Positions 1 to 8,245 of a stretch of DNA of 64,000 nucleotides are shown one piece after another (within the stretch, counting starts at the first letter, position 1; each line of letters opens with the position of its first letter). A program made the position numbers and the translations under genes. The DNA comes from ZC4RG25 sp023428365 (GTDB lineage: Bacteria; Pseudomonadota; Alphaproteobacteria; Rhizobiales; Hyphomicrobiaceae): assembly GCA_050283925.1 (NCBI GenBank), contig JBNOAI010000002.1:372001-436000 (forward strand), in the 5' to 3' direction. The notes under the pieces were generated by a model. It was not told where the DNA came from. It saw only the letters and a list, made by a program, of their open reading frames with translations, and searched no databases.

Positions 1-1060
1 CCAGCTTTTGTCACGGCCGGTTATCGATCTGGCTGAGGTGCTCGGAAAAATCGCGCCGGGAAAACTTGAGCGGGTGCTGCTGCTTTCGACTGGCGGCGAG
101 TCCAATGAAGCCGCGTTGCGGATGGCGAAGACCGCGACTGGGCGCTACGAAATCCTCGCGCTGTCGCGCTCCTGGCACGGCGTGACGCAGGGCGCTGCTT
201 CGGCGACGTATAACAGCAGTCGCGCGGGGCATGGGCCTGCTGCTCCCGGTTCGTTCGTTTTGCCGGCGCCGACGCCCTATCGTCCGGCTTTTGCCAAAGG
301 CGATAGCTACGACTGGGAAGCTGAACTCGACTACGGCTTCGAGTTGTTCGATCGTCAATCGACCGGTAATCCGGCGGCGTTGATCGTCGAGTCGATCCTG
401 TCATCCGGCGGCGTAATCGTGCCGCCGAAGGGATATCTGAAGGCGGTGGTCGACCGCGCGCGCAAGCGCGGCATGCTGGTGATCATCGATGAGGCGCAGA
501 CTGGTCTCGGCCGCACCGGCAAGTTGTTCGACTGTGAGTATGACGACGTCGTTCCGGACTTCATCACGCTGTCCAAGACGCTCGGTGCCGGTCTGCCGCT
601 GTCGGCTGTGATCACCACGCCGGAAATCGAGGACAAATGCTTCGAGAACAAATTCCACTTCTATACAACCCATGCCTCCGATCCACTGCCGGCGGCCGTC
701 GGTTTGAAGGTTGTCGAAATCATTCTGCGCGATCGTCTCGCTGATCGCGCGCGCGTTGCCGGTGAACGGTTGAAGCAGGGCTTCGACAGTCTGATGCAGC
801 GCTTTGAGCCGATTGGCGATGTGCGCGGTCGCGGATTGATGATGGGCATCGAGATCGTCAAGGATCGTCACAGCAAGGCGCCCAACCCGGAGCTGGCGCA
901 GCGCATCATGAATCGCTGCCTGGAACTCGGGCTGTCGACGAGCATCATCCGCGGCGCGTGGGGCGTATTCCGCATCGCGCCGCCGATCACAATTTCGGAT
1001 GCCGAGATCGATCTGGGGCTGACGATCTTCGAACAGGCCGTGAAGGAAACCGTCGGCTAG
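1..1060 (+). CDS. Class III aminotransferase, 2,2-dialkylglycine decarboxylase-like (5' end outside window)
   Basis: PLP-dependent enzyme of the class III aminotransferase fold. The closest family I recognise is 2,2-dialkylglycine decarboxylase, a cytosolic enzyme that decarboxylates and deaminates dialkyl amino acids and passes the amino group to pyruvate. The frame is open through the left edge, so the true start lies outside; the TTG at 8 is only the first internal candidate. Visible blocks are IIDEAQTGLGRTG, with the Asp that binds the pyridine nitrogen, then LSKTLGAGLPL with the Schiff-base Lys about 29 residues later, then YTTHASDPLPAAVG and the C-terminal RGRGLMMGIEIV. About 352 residues are visible against roughly 430 in the family, so some 80 are missing. 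It converges on the SLC13 gene with 11 bp between the stops. Another class III transaminase cannot be excluded. Confidence 0.8.
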   Translation, partial: QLLSRPVIDLAEVLGKIAPGKLERVLLLSTGGESNEAALRMAKTATGRYEILALSRSWHGVTQGAASATYNSSRAGHGPAAPGSFVLPAPTPYRPAFAKGDSYDWEAELDYGFELFDRQSTGNPAALIVESILSSGGVIVPPKGYLKAVVDRARKRGMLVIIDEAQTGLGRTGKLFDCEYDDVVPDFITLSKTLGAGLPLSAVITTPEIEDKCFENKFHFYTTHASDPLPAAVGLKVVEIILRDRLADRARVAGERLKQGFDSLMQRFEPIGDVRGRGLMMGIEIVKDRHSKAPNPELAQRIMNRCLELGLSTSIIRGAWGVFRIAPPITISDAEIDLGLTIFEQAVKETVG

Positions 1061-1071
1061 CGGCGAGAGCT

Positions 1072-2859
1072 CTACGTCAGTGGCCAAGCCAGCATGATCA
1101 GCGGTGTGCCGACGATCAGCACGATCAGCGATAGCGGCAAACCCAGCCGCGCGTAGTCGCCAAAGCGGTAGCCACCGGGCCCCATGACAAGCAAGTTGTT
1201 CTGGTGCCCGATTGGGGTAAGGAAATCGCACGCGCAGCCGAGCGCGACGGCCATCAGGAATGGGTCTGCATTGTAGCCCAGCGATTTCGCGACCACGGCG
1301 GCAACCGGGCCAAGCATCAAAACCGCTGCGGCGTTGTTGAGAAACGGCGTCAGGATCATCGCGGAGGCAAGCATGATGGCGAGCGCGATGAAGCCCGGCA
1401 CCTGCGAGCCGACGGCGGCGATGTTGTGTCCGATGAGATCGGTGAGGCCTGTTGTCTGCAAGCTCTGAGCGATGGGAATCAACGCAGCGAGCAGGACGAT
1501 CACGGGGCCTTCGATGGAGTCATACGCATCCTTCAGGCTGATCTGCCGAAACAGGATGACCAGCAGCGCCGCTGCGAAAAATCCCACGGCGACAGTCACG
1601 ACCTTGAAGGAAATCAGCACCATCGCAACGGCGAGGATGCCCAGCGAAACAACGCCATGACTTGATGAGCCGAGTGCCAGGCTGCGATCGGCAAGCGGCA
1701 ACAGACGCAGCTCCGCCATCGTGAGCTGCAGTGTCTTTTCCCACCCTTGCAGCACAACGACGTCTCCGACTTGAAACGTGTGCGACTGCAGGCGCGCGGC
1801 TCTTCGATGCCCGGCGCGGCTGACTGCAAGGAGATTGACGTCATAGCGGCGGCGCAGGGCGATGCTGGTCGCCGTGCAACCGATCAGCGGCGAGTCGGCC
1901 GTTATGACGGCTTCGACCGTGCTGAGGTCATCCTGCACATCCTCTGCCTTGGGCAATTCGCGAGCATGGGCCAGGTCGAGCTTGGTTTCGTCGATCAGTT
2001 GCTTGACTGCCGCAGGTTCAGCCTGGACGGTGAGAATATCGCCGGCGCGGATCGGCCAAGGCGCGCTCGGCACATATGTCTGGCCGTTTTCCCGCGTGAT
2101 GCCGATCACCACGGCGTCGCCAGTTCCCGCCTTTTCCAGATCGCCGACGGTTTTGCCTGCGAACGGAGAGCCCTCGCCCACAGACAATTCGGTCGTGTAG
2201 TCCTCGATGGAAAAGCGCTCTTCGGCAGACGGTGCGCCGCGGCGGTCTTTTGGCAGCAGCCGCCAACCGAACGTCAGAAAAGCAACGACCAGAAACGTCA
2301 GTGGAAGGCCGACATAGGCATAGTCGAACATGCCATACGGCTCGCCCGAAACCTCCTGCCGGACGGAAGCGATCAAAAGATTGGGCGAGGTACCGATTTG
2401 CGTGATCGTCCCGCCGATCAGTGACGCGAAGGCCAGCGGCATGAGGTAGATGGAGGGGGATTGCTTGGTCTTGCGAGCGATCTGTATGGCGATCGGCATG
2501 AAAATTCCGAGCGTCCCGACGTTTTTTACAAATGCGGACAGCAGCGCGACGGCTCCAGCCAGGGCTCCTATTTGAAGGGACGGCGAGGTGACGCCGTTCA
2601 GCAGGCGCCGCACGACCCGATCAAGGATACCGGAGCGCGCTACTGCTTTGCTCACGATCAGGACCGTGGCGATGACAACGACAACCTGGTCGGAAAACCC
2701 CACGAAAGCGTTATCCGACGGGACGATGCCGGTCAGAACGGCAATGAGGAGAGCGGATAGCGCGACGACGTCGTAGCGCCACCGATCCCAGATGAACAAG
2801 CCCAGCATCGAGATGACGATCGATGCCGCGACAAGCTGCTCGGCCGTAAGTCCCATCAT
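1072..2859 (-). CDS. SLC13/DASS-family permease with two RCK_C (TrkA-C) domains
   Basis: Inner-membrane anion transporter of the divalent anion:sodium symporter (SLC13/CitT) family, 595 residues. Substrates in this family include sulfate, dicarboxylates and thiosulfate; nothing here decides which. An N-terminal hydrophobic half carries the family block KNVGTLGIFMPIAIQIARK and GTITQIGTSPNLLI. Two soluble RCK_C-like domains follow (about residues 225-290 and 315-390), then a second hydrophobic half with FLNNAAAVLMLGP and FLTPIGHQNNLLVMGPGGY. Insertion of RCK_C domains between the two transport halves is the standard architecture of the SLC13/SAC1-like bacterial subgroup. The start is ATGATG at 2859 with an AGGGG about 11 bases upstream. 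It is transcribed away from the TauE/SafE gene, which may share the 240-bp intergenic region. Confidence 0.85.
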   Translation of the reverse strand: MMGLTAEQLVAASIVISMLGLFIWDRWRYDVVALSALLIAVLTGIVPSDNAFVGFSDQVVVVIATVLIVSKAVARSGILDRVVRRLLNGVTSPSLQIGALAGAVALLSAFVKNVGTLGIFMPIAIQIARKTKQSPSIYLMPLAFASLIGGTITQIGTSPNLLIASVRQEVSGEPYGMFDYAYVGLPLTFLVVAFLTFGWRLLPKDRRGAPSAEERFSIEDYTTELSVGEGSPFAGKTVGDLEKAGTGDAVVIGITRENGQTYVPSAPWPIRAGDILTVQAEPAAVKQLIDETKLDLAHARELPKAEDVQDDLSTVEAVITADSPLIGCTATSIALRRRYDVNLLAVSRAGHRRAARLQSHTFQVGDVVVLQGWEKTLQLTMAELRLLPLADRSLALGSSSHGVVSLGILAVAMVLISFKVVTVAVGFFAAALLVILFRQISLKDAYDSIEGPVIVLLAALIPIAQSLQTTGLTDLIGHNIAAVGSQVPGFIALAIMLASAMILTPFLNNAAAVLMLGPVAAVVAKSLGYNADPFLMAVALGCACDFLTPIGHQNNLLVMGPGGYRFGDYARLGLPLSLIVLIVGTPLIMLAWPLT

Positions 2860-3101
2860 TTGGTGCAGCCCCTCAGTTCTCCCCCCTCCGGGTTCCCCAT
2901 CCTAGCCTGACAGCCGGCTCAGTGGGTCTGTATCGAAGGGCCCGACGCCATCAACCGCGAGAGGTGGCTGAAGGTTCCCGATATTTCAACGGAGCACCGT
3001 TCATGTGCTTTGCGGCATGGCAGCCCTCTCCGGCCACCCCTTGCGCGAAGCGTAAAGAATGGGTCTGTACTAAGCCTGGAACGGGGAAACGAGCCACAGA
3101 T

Positions 3102-3836
3102 ATGGGACTTGATCAAATTCTGCTTGTGCTGCTCGGGGCATTGGCGGGGGGCATTGTCAACGGACTGACTGGGTTCGGAACCGGGATTACCGCGATGGGA
3201 TTCTGGCTTTATGCGGTTTCTCCGCCGGTTGCTTCTGCGCTCGTGATCATCTGCTCGGTTGTTTCCCACGTACAGACGCTGCCGATGATCTGGGGCAAGA
3301 TCGAATGGCGACGGGTACTGGTGTTCGTGCTGCCAGGGATCCTCGGCGTTCCCATCGGAACCTGGCTTTTGCCTCAGATCGATCCGCGAACCTTCAAGAT
3401 CGGCATCGGCATTTTTCTGGTCGTCTATGCAAGTTACGTACTTGCGCGAAAAGTCGCGATGAGCGTTTCGTTCGGTGGGCGTACGGCCGATGGCGTCGTA
3501 GGGTTTGGCGGCGGCGTGCTTGGCGGGTTGGCCGGGTTTTCCGGCGTACTTCCGATCGTTTGGACCGACATTCGTGGTTGGACCAAGGCCGAGCGCCGCA
3601 CCGTGCTGCAGACCTTCAATTTTGCAATTCTCGTCACCGCGCTGGTTTCATATGCGTTTTCCGGATTGCTGACGAGCGAGGTCGGGTTCGCTGCTATGGC
3701 CGCGCTTCCCGGCACCATCGGTGGTGCGTGGATCGGCTCCTATGCGTACAAGCGGCTTGGCGATCGTGGCTATCAGCGGATTATCATGGCCTTGCTTCTG
3801 GTTTCCGGCCTGATGTTGCTGGCAACGAGCTGGTAA
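3102..3836 (+). CDS. TauE/SafE-family permease (sulfite/organosulfur exporter type)
   Basis: Integral membrane protein of the TauE/SafE (DUF81) family, 244 residues. Members move sulfite, sulfoacetate or similar organic anions across the inner membrane; the substrate here is unknown. The repeat signature GGIVNGLTGFGTG appears at residues 16-28 and its pseudo-repeat GFGGGVLGGLAGFSGV in the second half, as expected from internal duplication. Seven or eight hydrophobic segments are visible. The frame is open upstream to 2922, but the stretch before 3102 lacks membrane character and family similarity. MGLDQILLVLLGALAGG is the usual N-terminus, so I take ATG 3102. The LysR gene at 3907 follows on the same strand and could be co-transcribed. 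Confidence 0.82.
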   Translation: MGLDQILLVLLGALAGGIVNGLTGFGTGITAMGFWLYAVSPPVASALVIICSVVSHVQTLPMIWGKIEWRRVLVFVLPGILGVPIGTWLLPQIDPRTFKIGIGIFLVVYASYVLARKVAMSVSFGGRTADGVVGFGGGVLGGLAGFSGVLPIVWTDIRGWTKAERRTVLQTFNFAILVTALVSYAFSGLLTSEVGFAAMAALPGTIGGAWIGSYAYKRLGDRGYQRIIMALLLVSGLMLLATSW

Positions 3837-3906
3837 TCGGGTGGCTTGCACCGCTCTGCTTCGACGGCAATGCTAGGGAGACCACTCAGCAAGACGAGAA
3901 GCCATC

Positions 3907-4824
3907 ATGACTATTCCGCTCCGGGCAATCGGCGTGTTTCATATCGCTGCGCGGGAAGGGAGCATCACCCGGGCCGCGGCGAGTCTCGGTGTCACGCCGT
4001 CGGCCGTCAGCCAGCAGATCCACGCGCTCGAGGTCCATCTCGGTGCATCGCTTATGACGAAGGTCGGTCGTCGCATTCAGCTGACAGAGGCAGGCGAACG
4101 GTATTTCGAGAGTATCACGGATGAACTCGAGCGCGTGACGGAGGCGACCAATCGCATTCGCGGCTATAGTGCCGTCACTTTGCTCACGGTGCGCACCGCG
4201 CCTAGTCTGGCCACGAAATGGCTGTTGCCGAGGTTGGCGACATTCGTCGATGCCAACCCCGATCTCGAGATCCGCATCGACGCCACCAATGAGCCGACGG
4301 ATTTCAATCGCGACGGTGTTGATGTCGAGGTCCGACACGGCGAAGGCCGATGGTCAGGTCTGTTCGTAGAGCCGCTGATTGATGAGCATTATCGCCCGTT
4401 GTGCTGCCCATCCCTGATCGAGGCAGGCAGCATCACCGCTGATCAGCTCGCGAACTACCGGTTGATTCATTCGGTCAAGGCGCAGATGGGGTGGCCGCAG
4501 TGGTTTGCCACGGCTGGCGTCGAGCCTCGGGTGCGATGGCCGCGAATTCTGTTTGATCGGTCGCATAACTCGGTCGATGCGGCTGTGAATGGCCTCGGTA
4601 TCGCGCTGGAAAGCGATATGGTCGCTTCATCGGAAATTTCTGATGGAATACTTATCTGCCCGGTGCGAAATCCGCCGCGCACGATCGTTACGACACAATG
4701 GATTGTGTGCCCACCCGATCATTTGCGGCACAAGAAAGTGCGAATTTTCCTTGATTGGCTGCGCGCCGAGCGGGCGCAATGGTCGAAGAAATTCAGTTGG
4801 TCACGGCGTCGGCGCAATAGTTAG
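3907..4824 (+). CDS. LysR-family transcriptional regulator, GcvA-like
   Basis: DNA-binding transcription factor of 305 residues with an N-terminal winged helix-turn-helix (FHIAAREGSITRAAASLGVT followed by PSAVSQQIHALE) and a periplasmic-binding-like effector domain. The opening with R-A-I-G-V-F-H and the RAPSLATKWLLPRL segment resemble the GcvA/AmpR subgroup. It lies 70 bp after the TauE/SafE gene and about 260 bp before the SAF-dehydrogenase/TRAP operon, all on the same strand, so either neighbour could be its target. The effector cannot be told from sequence. The start is ATG 3907; the sequence just upstream (GACGAGAAGCC) is only a weak ribosome-binding site. Confidence 0.88.
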   Translation: MTIPLRAIGVFHIAAREGSITRAAASLGVTPSAVSQQIHALEVHLGASLMTKVGRRIQLTEAGERYFESITDELERVTEATNRIRGYSAVTLLTVRTAPSLATKWLLPRLATFVDANPDLEIRIDATNEPTDFNRDGVDVEVRHGEGRWSGLFVEPLIDEHYRPLCCPSLIEAGSITADQLANYRLIHSVKAQMGWPQWFATAGVEPRVRWPRILFDRSHNSVDAAVNGLGIALESDMVASSEISDGILICPVRNPPRTIVTTQWIVCPPDHLRHKKVRIFLDWLRAERAQWSKKFSWSRRRRNS

Positions 4825-5081
4825 AATATCTACATAGTCACGCCGATAATCTAAATTGCGCTTCATAAAAGAATTCCATTAGGCTGCGTTCAGAACAACA
4901 AACTTCGCTGGATTCGGCGAAGAAACGAGAATTCGCCGTGGTGCGGATCGTATGGGAGGAAGCTGAGGCCTGACACTCAGCACCATGACCGTTCAACTTG
5001 CCGGCTGCGTGTCGGTGAGAGTGCCGGTTCTGTCCTCCTGTTGCTTTGCGCCGACAAGTGAGAGCGGAAAGGACAAAACCC

Positions 5082-6434
5082 GTGAACCTCAACAAAATGT
5101 TGCTTCAGCGGCATGCGGCCGGCAAGCCCGTGACCGTTGGTGTCGTCGGCGCCGGTAAGTTTGGCACCATGTTCCTGACGCAAGCCCGCACAACGACGGG
5201 AATGCATGTCGTCGCCGTTGCGGATCTCAACGTTGCGCGTGCCCGCTCGCAGCTAACGATGGCCTCATGGCCGGCAGAGCAATTCGAGGCGACATCGTTC
5301 GACGATGCGATCAAGTCCGGAAAGACATTCATCACCGATGATAGCGAGGCGATGATTGCGCATCCCGGCATCGAGGTGATTGTCGAGGCGACCGGAGATC
5401 CGAAAACAGGCATCCGGCTCTGTCTGAAGTCGATTGAGAATGGCAAGCATATCGTCATGGTCAATGTCGAAGCCGACGCGCTTGCCGGGCCGTTGCTCGC
5501 CCGCAGGGCTGCTAAGGCAGGTGTTGTCTATTCCCTTGCTTGGGGCGATCAACCGGCGCTCGTGTGCGAACATGTCGATTGGGCGCGCGCGGCTGGTTTC
5601 CGCGTTGTTTCGGCGGGTAAGGGGACGCGCTATCACCCCACATACCATCAATCGACGCCGGACACGGTCTGGGGCATTCTCGATAAATATATGAAATTCC
5701 GCGATGAGGATCGCGGTTCGATCAATCCGAAAATGTTTAACTCGTTTGTCGACGGAACAAAGTCCGGCATCGAGATGACGGCGATCTGTAATGCAACAGG
5801 ATTGCATTCGCAGACGGAGGGATTGAGTTTTCCGCCCGCTACGCGATTCGAGGTCGCGCAGATCTGCAAACCGAAATCCGATGGCGGCGTGCTGGAGAAA
5901 AAGGGTGTGACCGAGGTCACGTCGTCCGTCTACCGCGACGGCACGGATGTTCCGAACAATCTGGTGATGGGCACATACGTCGTATTCGAAGCGGCGGAAG
6001 ACAACGACTATGCGCGCCGTTGCTTCGTTGAATACTCGATGTTGCAGGATAAGAGCGGTCGGTATGCAGCACTTTATCGGCCAATCCATATGATTGGACT
6101 TGAGCTGGGTATCTCAGTTGCTTCTGCCGCATTGCGCAAGGAGCCGACGGGCGCTCCATTCTGCTTCAACTCGGATGTTGTCGCCACGGCCAAGCGAAAC
6201 CTGAAAGCGGGCAAAATGCTCGATGGAGAAGGCGGATTCTGCGTGTGGGGCAAGCAGACACCAGCCTCCGCTTCTCTAGAGCATGGCTATCTCCCCCTCG
6301 GCCTCGCGCATAACGTCAAGCTCAAGAATGACATCGCGGAAGGGCAACGCGTGAAATGGAGCGATGTCGACTTCGACGCAAGCGACGTTGCCGTCAAAGT
6401 CCGTCGTGAGATGGAGGAGACCTTCCGCACTTAA
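5082..6434 (+). CDS. NAD(P)-binding homoserine dehydrogenase-like protein with C-terminal SAF-type region
   Basis: Probable cytosolic oxidoreductase of 450 residues. The N-terminus has a Rossmann motif (VGVVGAGKFGTMF, about residues 21-33) as in homoserine dehydrogenase-like proteins. The middle part (GDQPALVCEHVDWARAAGF, CNATGLHSQTEGLSFPP) is typical of the SAF-domain oxidoreductase family often misannotated as flagellar FlgA-like. The C-terminus (ASLEHGYLPLGLAHNVKLKNDIAEGQRVKWSDVDFD) looks like the SAF domain. I choose GTG 5082 because GGAAAGGA ends eight bases before it; the frame itself is open back to 5046. It leads an apparent operon with the TRAP genes, about 95 bp before dctP, so it probably metabolises what the transporter brings in. 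The substrate is unknown; sugar-acid or polyol derivatives are only a guess. Confidence 0.72.
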   Translation: MNLNKMLLQRHAAGKPVTVGVVGAGKFGTMFLTQARTTTGMHVVAVADLNVARARSQLTMASWPAEQFEATSFDDAIKSGKTFITDDSEAMIAHPGIEVIVEATGDPKTGIRLCLKSIENGKHIVMVNVEADALAGPLLARRAAKAGVVYSLAWGDQPALVCEHVDWARAAGFRVVSAGKGTRYHPTYHQSTPDTVWGILDKYMKFRDEDRGSINPKMFNSFVDGTKSGIEMTAICNATGLHSQTEGLSFPPATRFEVAQICKPKSDGGVLEKKGVTEVTSSVYRDGTDVPNNLVMGTYVVFEAAEDNDYARRCFVEYSMLQDKSGRYAALYRPIHMIGLELGISVASAALRKEPTGAPFCFNSDVVATAKRNLKAGKMLDGEGGFCVWGKQTPASASLEHGYLPLGLAHNVKLKNDIAEGQRVKWSDVDFDASDVAVKVRREMEETFRT

Positions 6435-6528
6435 TCTTGACGCAACAAAAAACGAAAGTTGGCGGAAAATACCGCAACGAGAAAATAGCCCGATCAACGG
6501 GTTGTTTAAAACAAGCAAGGAGGAAGCG

Positions 6529-7524
6529 ATGACAAAGAAAGCCACAGGTCACTTGAGCCGCCGCGGCGCGCTTGGAGTCATGTCGGGTGCAGGTGCTTTT
6601 CTCGCCATGCCGAGCATCGCGCGCGCGGCGACAATCAACTGGATCGGGGCCAGCGCAACGGCGCCGACAGATTTCATTGCAATTTCGATCGACGTTTTTG
6701 CCAAGCGCGTATCCGAACTCACCAAAGGGCAGTTGGTCATCACCAATCATCATGGTGGTGCGCTGGGTGGTGAGCGCGAACATATCGAGGCGATGCTGCA
6801 GGGCGCGGTGCATGTCGCTTCGCCCGGCCAAGGCCTATTGGCCGGCTGGTATCGGCCGGCTGAGGTGTGGACGCATCCCTATCTGTTTAAGGATGTGCCG
6901 CACAAGGACCGCATCTGGGATACGGTTCGTGATGAATACATCAAGGACGTTGCGACTTCGGCGAAGCTGCGCCCTGTCGCAGCAATTCCCCGAATGCCGC
7001 GGCAGCTATCGTGTAATAAGGTCGTCAAGACTCCCGCGGACATGAAGGGCCTGAAGATCCGCGTGCCCGAAACGGCGCTTTGGCGCCGTACATTCGAAAT
7101 GTTCGGCGCATCCCCGACGCCGCTACCGTTCCCGGAGGTGTTCCAGGCGCTGAAGTCGAAGATCATCGACGGACAGGAAAATCCGACTGCTCTCACTTTC
7201 AATTCGGGCATTTTCGATGCCAATACGCATCTGTCCTTGACGGAGCATATGATGCAGGACAACTGCGTGCTTCTGTCAGAGGCGGCATATCAAGGGCTGT
7301 CGGCTGACTTGAAAAAGGCCATCGATCAGGCTGCCCGCGATACCGAAGCCGAGATGCGACCCAAAGTTCTCGCTGACGATAAAACCATGCTGGAAAGTGT
7401 ACGGGCGAAAAAGATTGTCATCAGCGAGGTCGATAAGCCCGCATTCGCTGCAACAGTCAAAACGCTCGTCGAAGAGTTCCCGGCAGGAAAGAAGTGGGTC
7501 GAGCGTTTCGCGCAGATCGGATAG
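6529..7524 (+). CDS. dctP: TRAP transporter solute-binding protein (DctP family)
   Basis: Periplasmic binding protein of a tripartite ATP-independent transporter, 331 residues. The N-terminus has a twin-arginine-like signal (SRRGALGVMSGAGAFLAMPSIARA, cut near residue 35). Family hallmarks follow: ADMKGLKIRVPE with the conserved carboxylate-binding Arg, then PLPFPEVFQALKSKIIDGQENP. The start is fixed by a strong AAGGAGGAAG at 6517-6526 immediately before ATG 6529; the frame extends upstream to 6364 but overlaps the previous gene there. Together with dctQ and dctM it forms a complete importer that probably feeds the SAF-type dehydrogenase encoded upstream. An organic acid ligand is expected from the family and the conserved Arg. 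Confidence 0.92.
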   Translation: MTKKATGHLSRRGALGVMSGAGAFLAMPSIARAATINWIGASATAPTDFIAISIDVFAKRVSELTKGQLVITNHHGGALGGEREHIEAMLQGAVHVASPGQGLLAGWYRPAEVWTHPYLFKDVPHKDRIWDTVRDEYIKDVATSAKLRPVAAIPRMPRQLSCNKVVKTPADMKGLKIRVPETALWRRTFEMFGASPTPLPFPEVFQALKSKIIDGQENPTALTFNSGIFDANTHLSLTEHMMQDNCVLLSEAAYQGLSADLKKAIDQAARDTEAEMRPKVLADDKTMLESVRAKKIVISEVDKPAFAATVKTLVEEFPAGKKWVERFAQIG

Positions 7525-7554
7525 GGGGCGGGTTGTCCTCGCCGCAATGTGAGA

Positions 7555-7592
7555 GGGGCCGCCAGACTCCGGTGGCCCCGATTCCAGTCTGG
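7555..7592 (+). other. Two overlapping inverted repeats in the dctP-dctQ gap
   Basis: The 205-bp gap between dctP and dctQ holds two mutually exclusive hairpins. One pairs GGGGCCGCC (7555-7563) with GGTGGCCCC (7571-7579), including one G-U pair. The other pairs CCAGACT (7562-7568) perfectly with AGTCTGG (7586-7592). No T-run follows either. Such structures after a binding-protein gene usually lower expression of the membrane subunits or protect the upstream mRNA; that role is inference. Confidence 0.5.
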
Positions 7593-7729
7593 TTGGTACG
7601 CTGCATTCAAGTCGTGACTTTGCTCAGCCCAATGATCCGCAGCCGTACCAGATGCGCACCTATTCAAGGGGAGCGCAGCCTTTCAACGTGGCTTCGAAGT
7701 TCGGGCCGCCTGCTGAATGGAAATCCAGC

Positions 7730-8230
7730 ATGAAAACAGCATTTGGACGACTATGCGATGTCGTAACGAATATCGCCGAATTCGTGCTCGGCGGTGCGAT
7801 GGCCGCGATTGTTCTGATCACTCTTGCAGCCGTGTGGTGGCGGTACGTCATCAATGCTCCGATCGCATGGATCGAGCAGGTATCCAACATGCTCTTCATC
7901 TGGATCGTGTTCATCGGTGCTGCCGTTCTGTACCGAAGACAGCTGCATATCGCGGTCGATTATTTCGTTGGTATGCTTCCGGAGCGGTTCAATAACACCG
8001 TATTCTGGATGATTGAGACGCTGAACCTCACATTCATCGTCATTCTCTTCATATTCAGTCTGAAACTGACGATTGACGTTATTCCCAGCACAACCGGCGC
8101 GCTCGATATCACGCCAGCATACTACTATGCCTCGGCACCGATCGCCTGCGCGATGATGATGCTGTTCTTCGTCGAGAAGATGCTTGATCCAACAAAGCGG
8201 GTGCCTAGCGGCTCCGCTGGCGAATTCTGA
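7730..8230 (+). CDS. dctQ: TRAP transporter small permease (DctQ family)
   Basis: Small four-helix membrane subunit of the TRAP transporter, 166 residues from ATG 7730. The family pattern is visible: a first transmembrane helix (about residues 16-37), then WWRYVINAPIAWIEQVSNMLFIWIVFIGAAVLYRR, with the typical Glu and Arg around helix 2, and two further helices. The start is uncertain. The frame is open from 7652, and a GTG at 7688 lies 14 bases after AAGGGGAG, which would add 14 residues. I prefer ATG 7730 because the protein then begins just before helix 1 as in relatives. It lies 15 bp before dctM and separates from dctP by a gap containing hairpins. Confidence 0.88.
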   Translation: MKTAFGRLCDVVTNIAEFVLGGAMAAIVLITLAAVWWRYVINAPIAWIEQVSNMLFIWIVFIGAAVLYRRQLHIAVDYFVGMLPERFNNTVFWMIETLNLTFIVILFIFSLKLTIDVIPSTTGALDITPAYYYASAPIACAMMMLFFVEKMLDPTKRVPSGSAGEF

Positions 8231-8245
8231 GGGAGCGGACAACAC

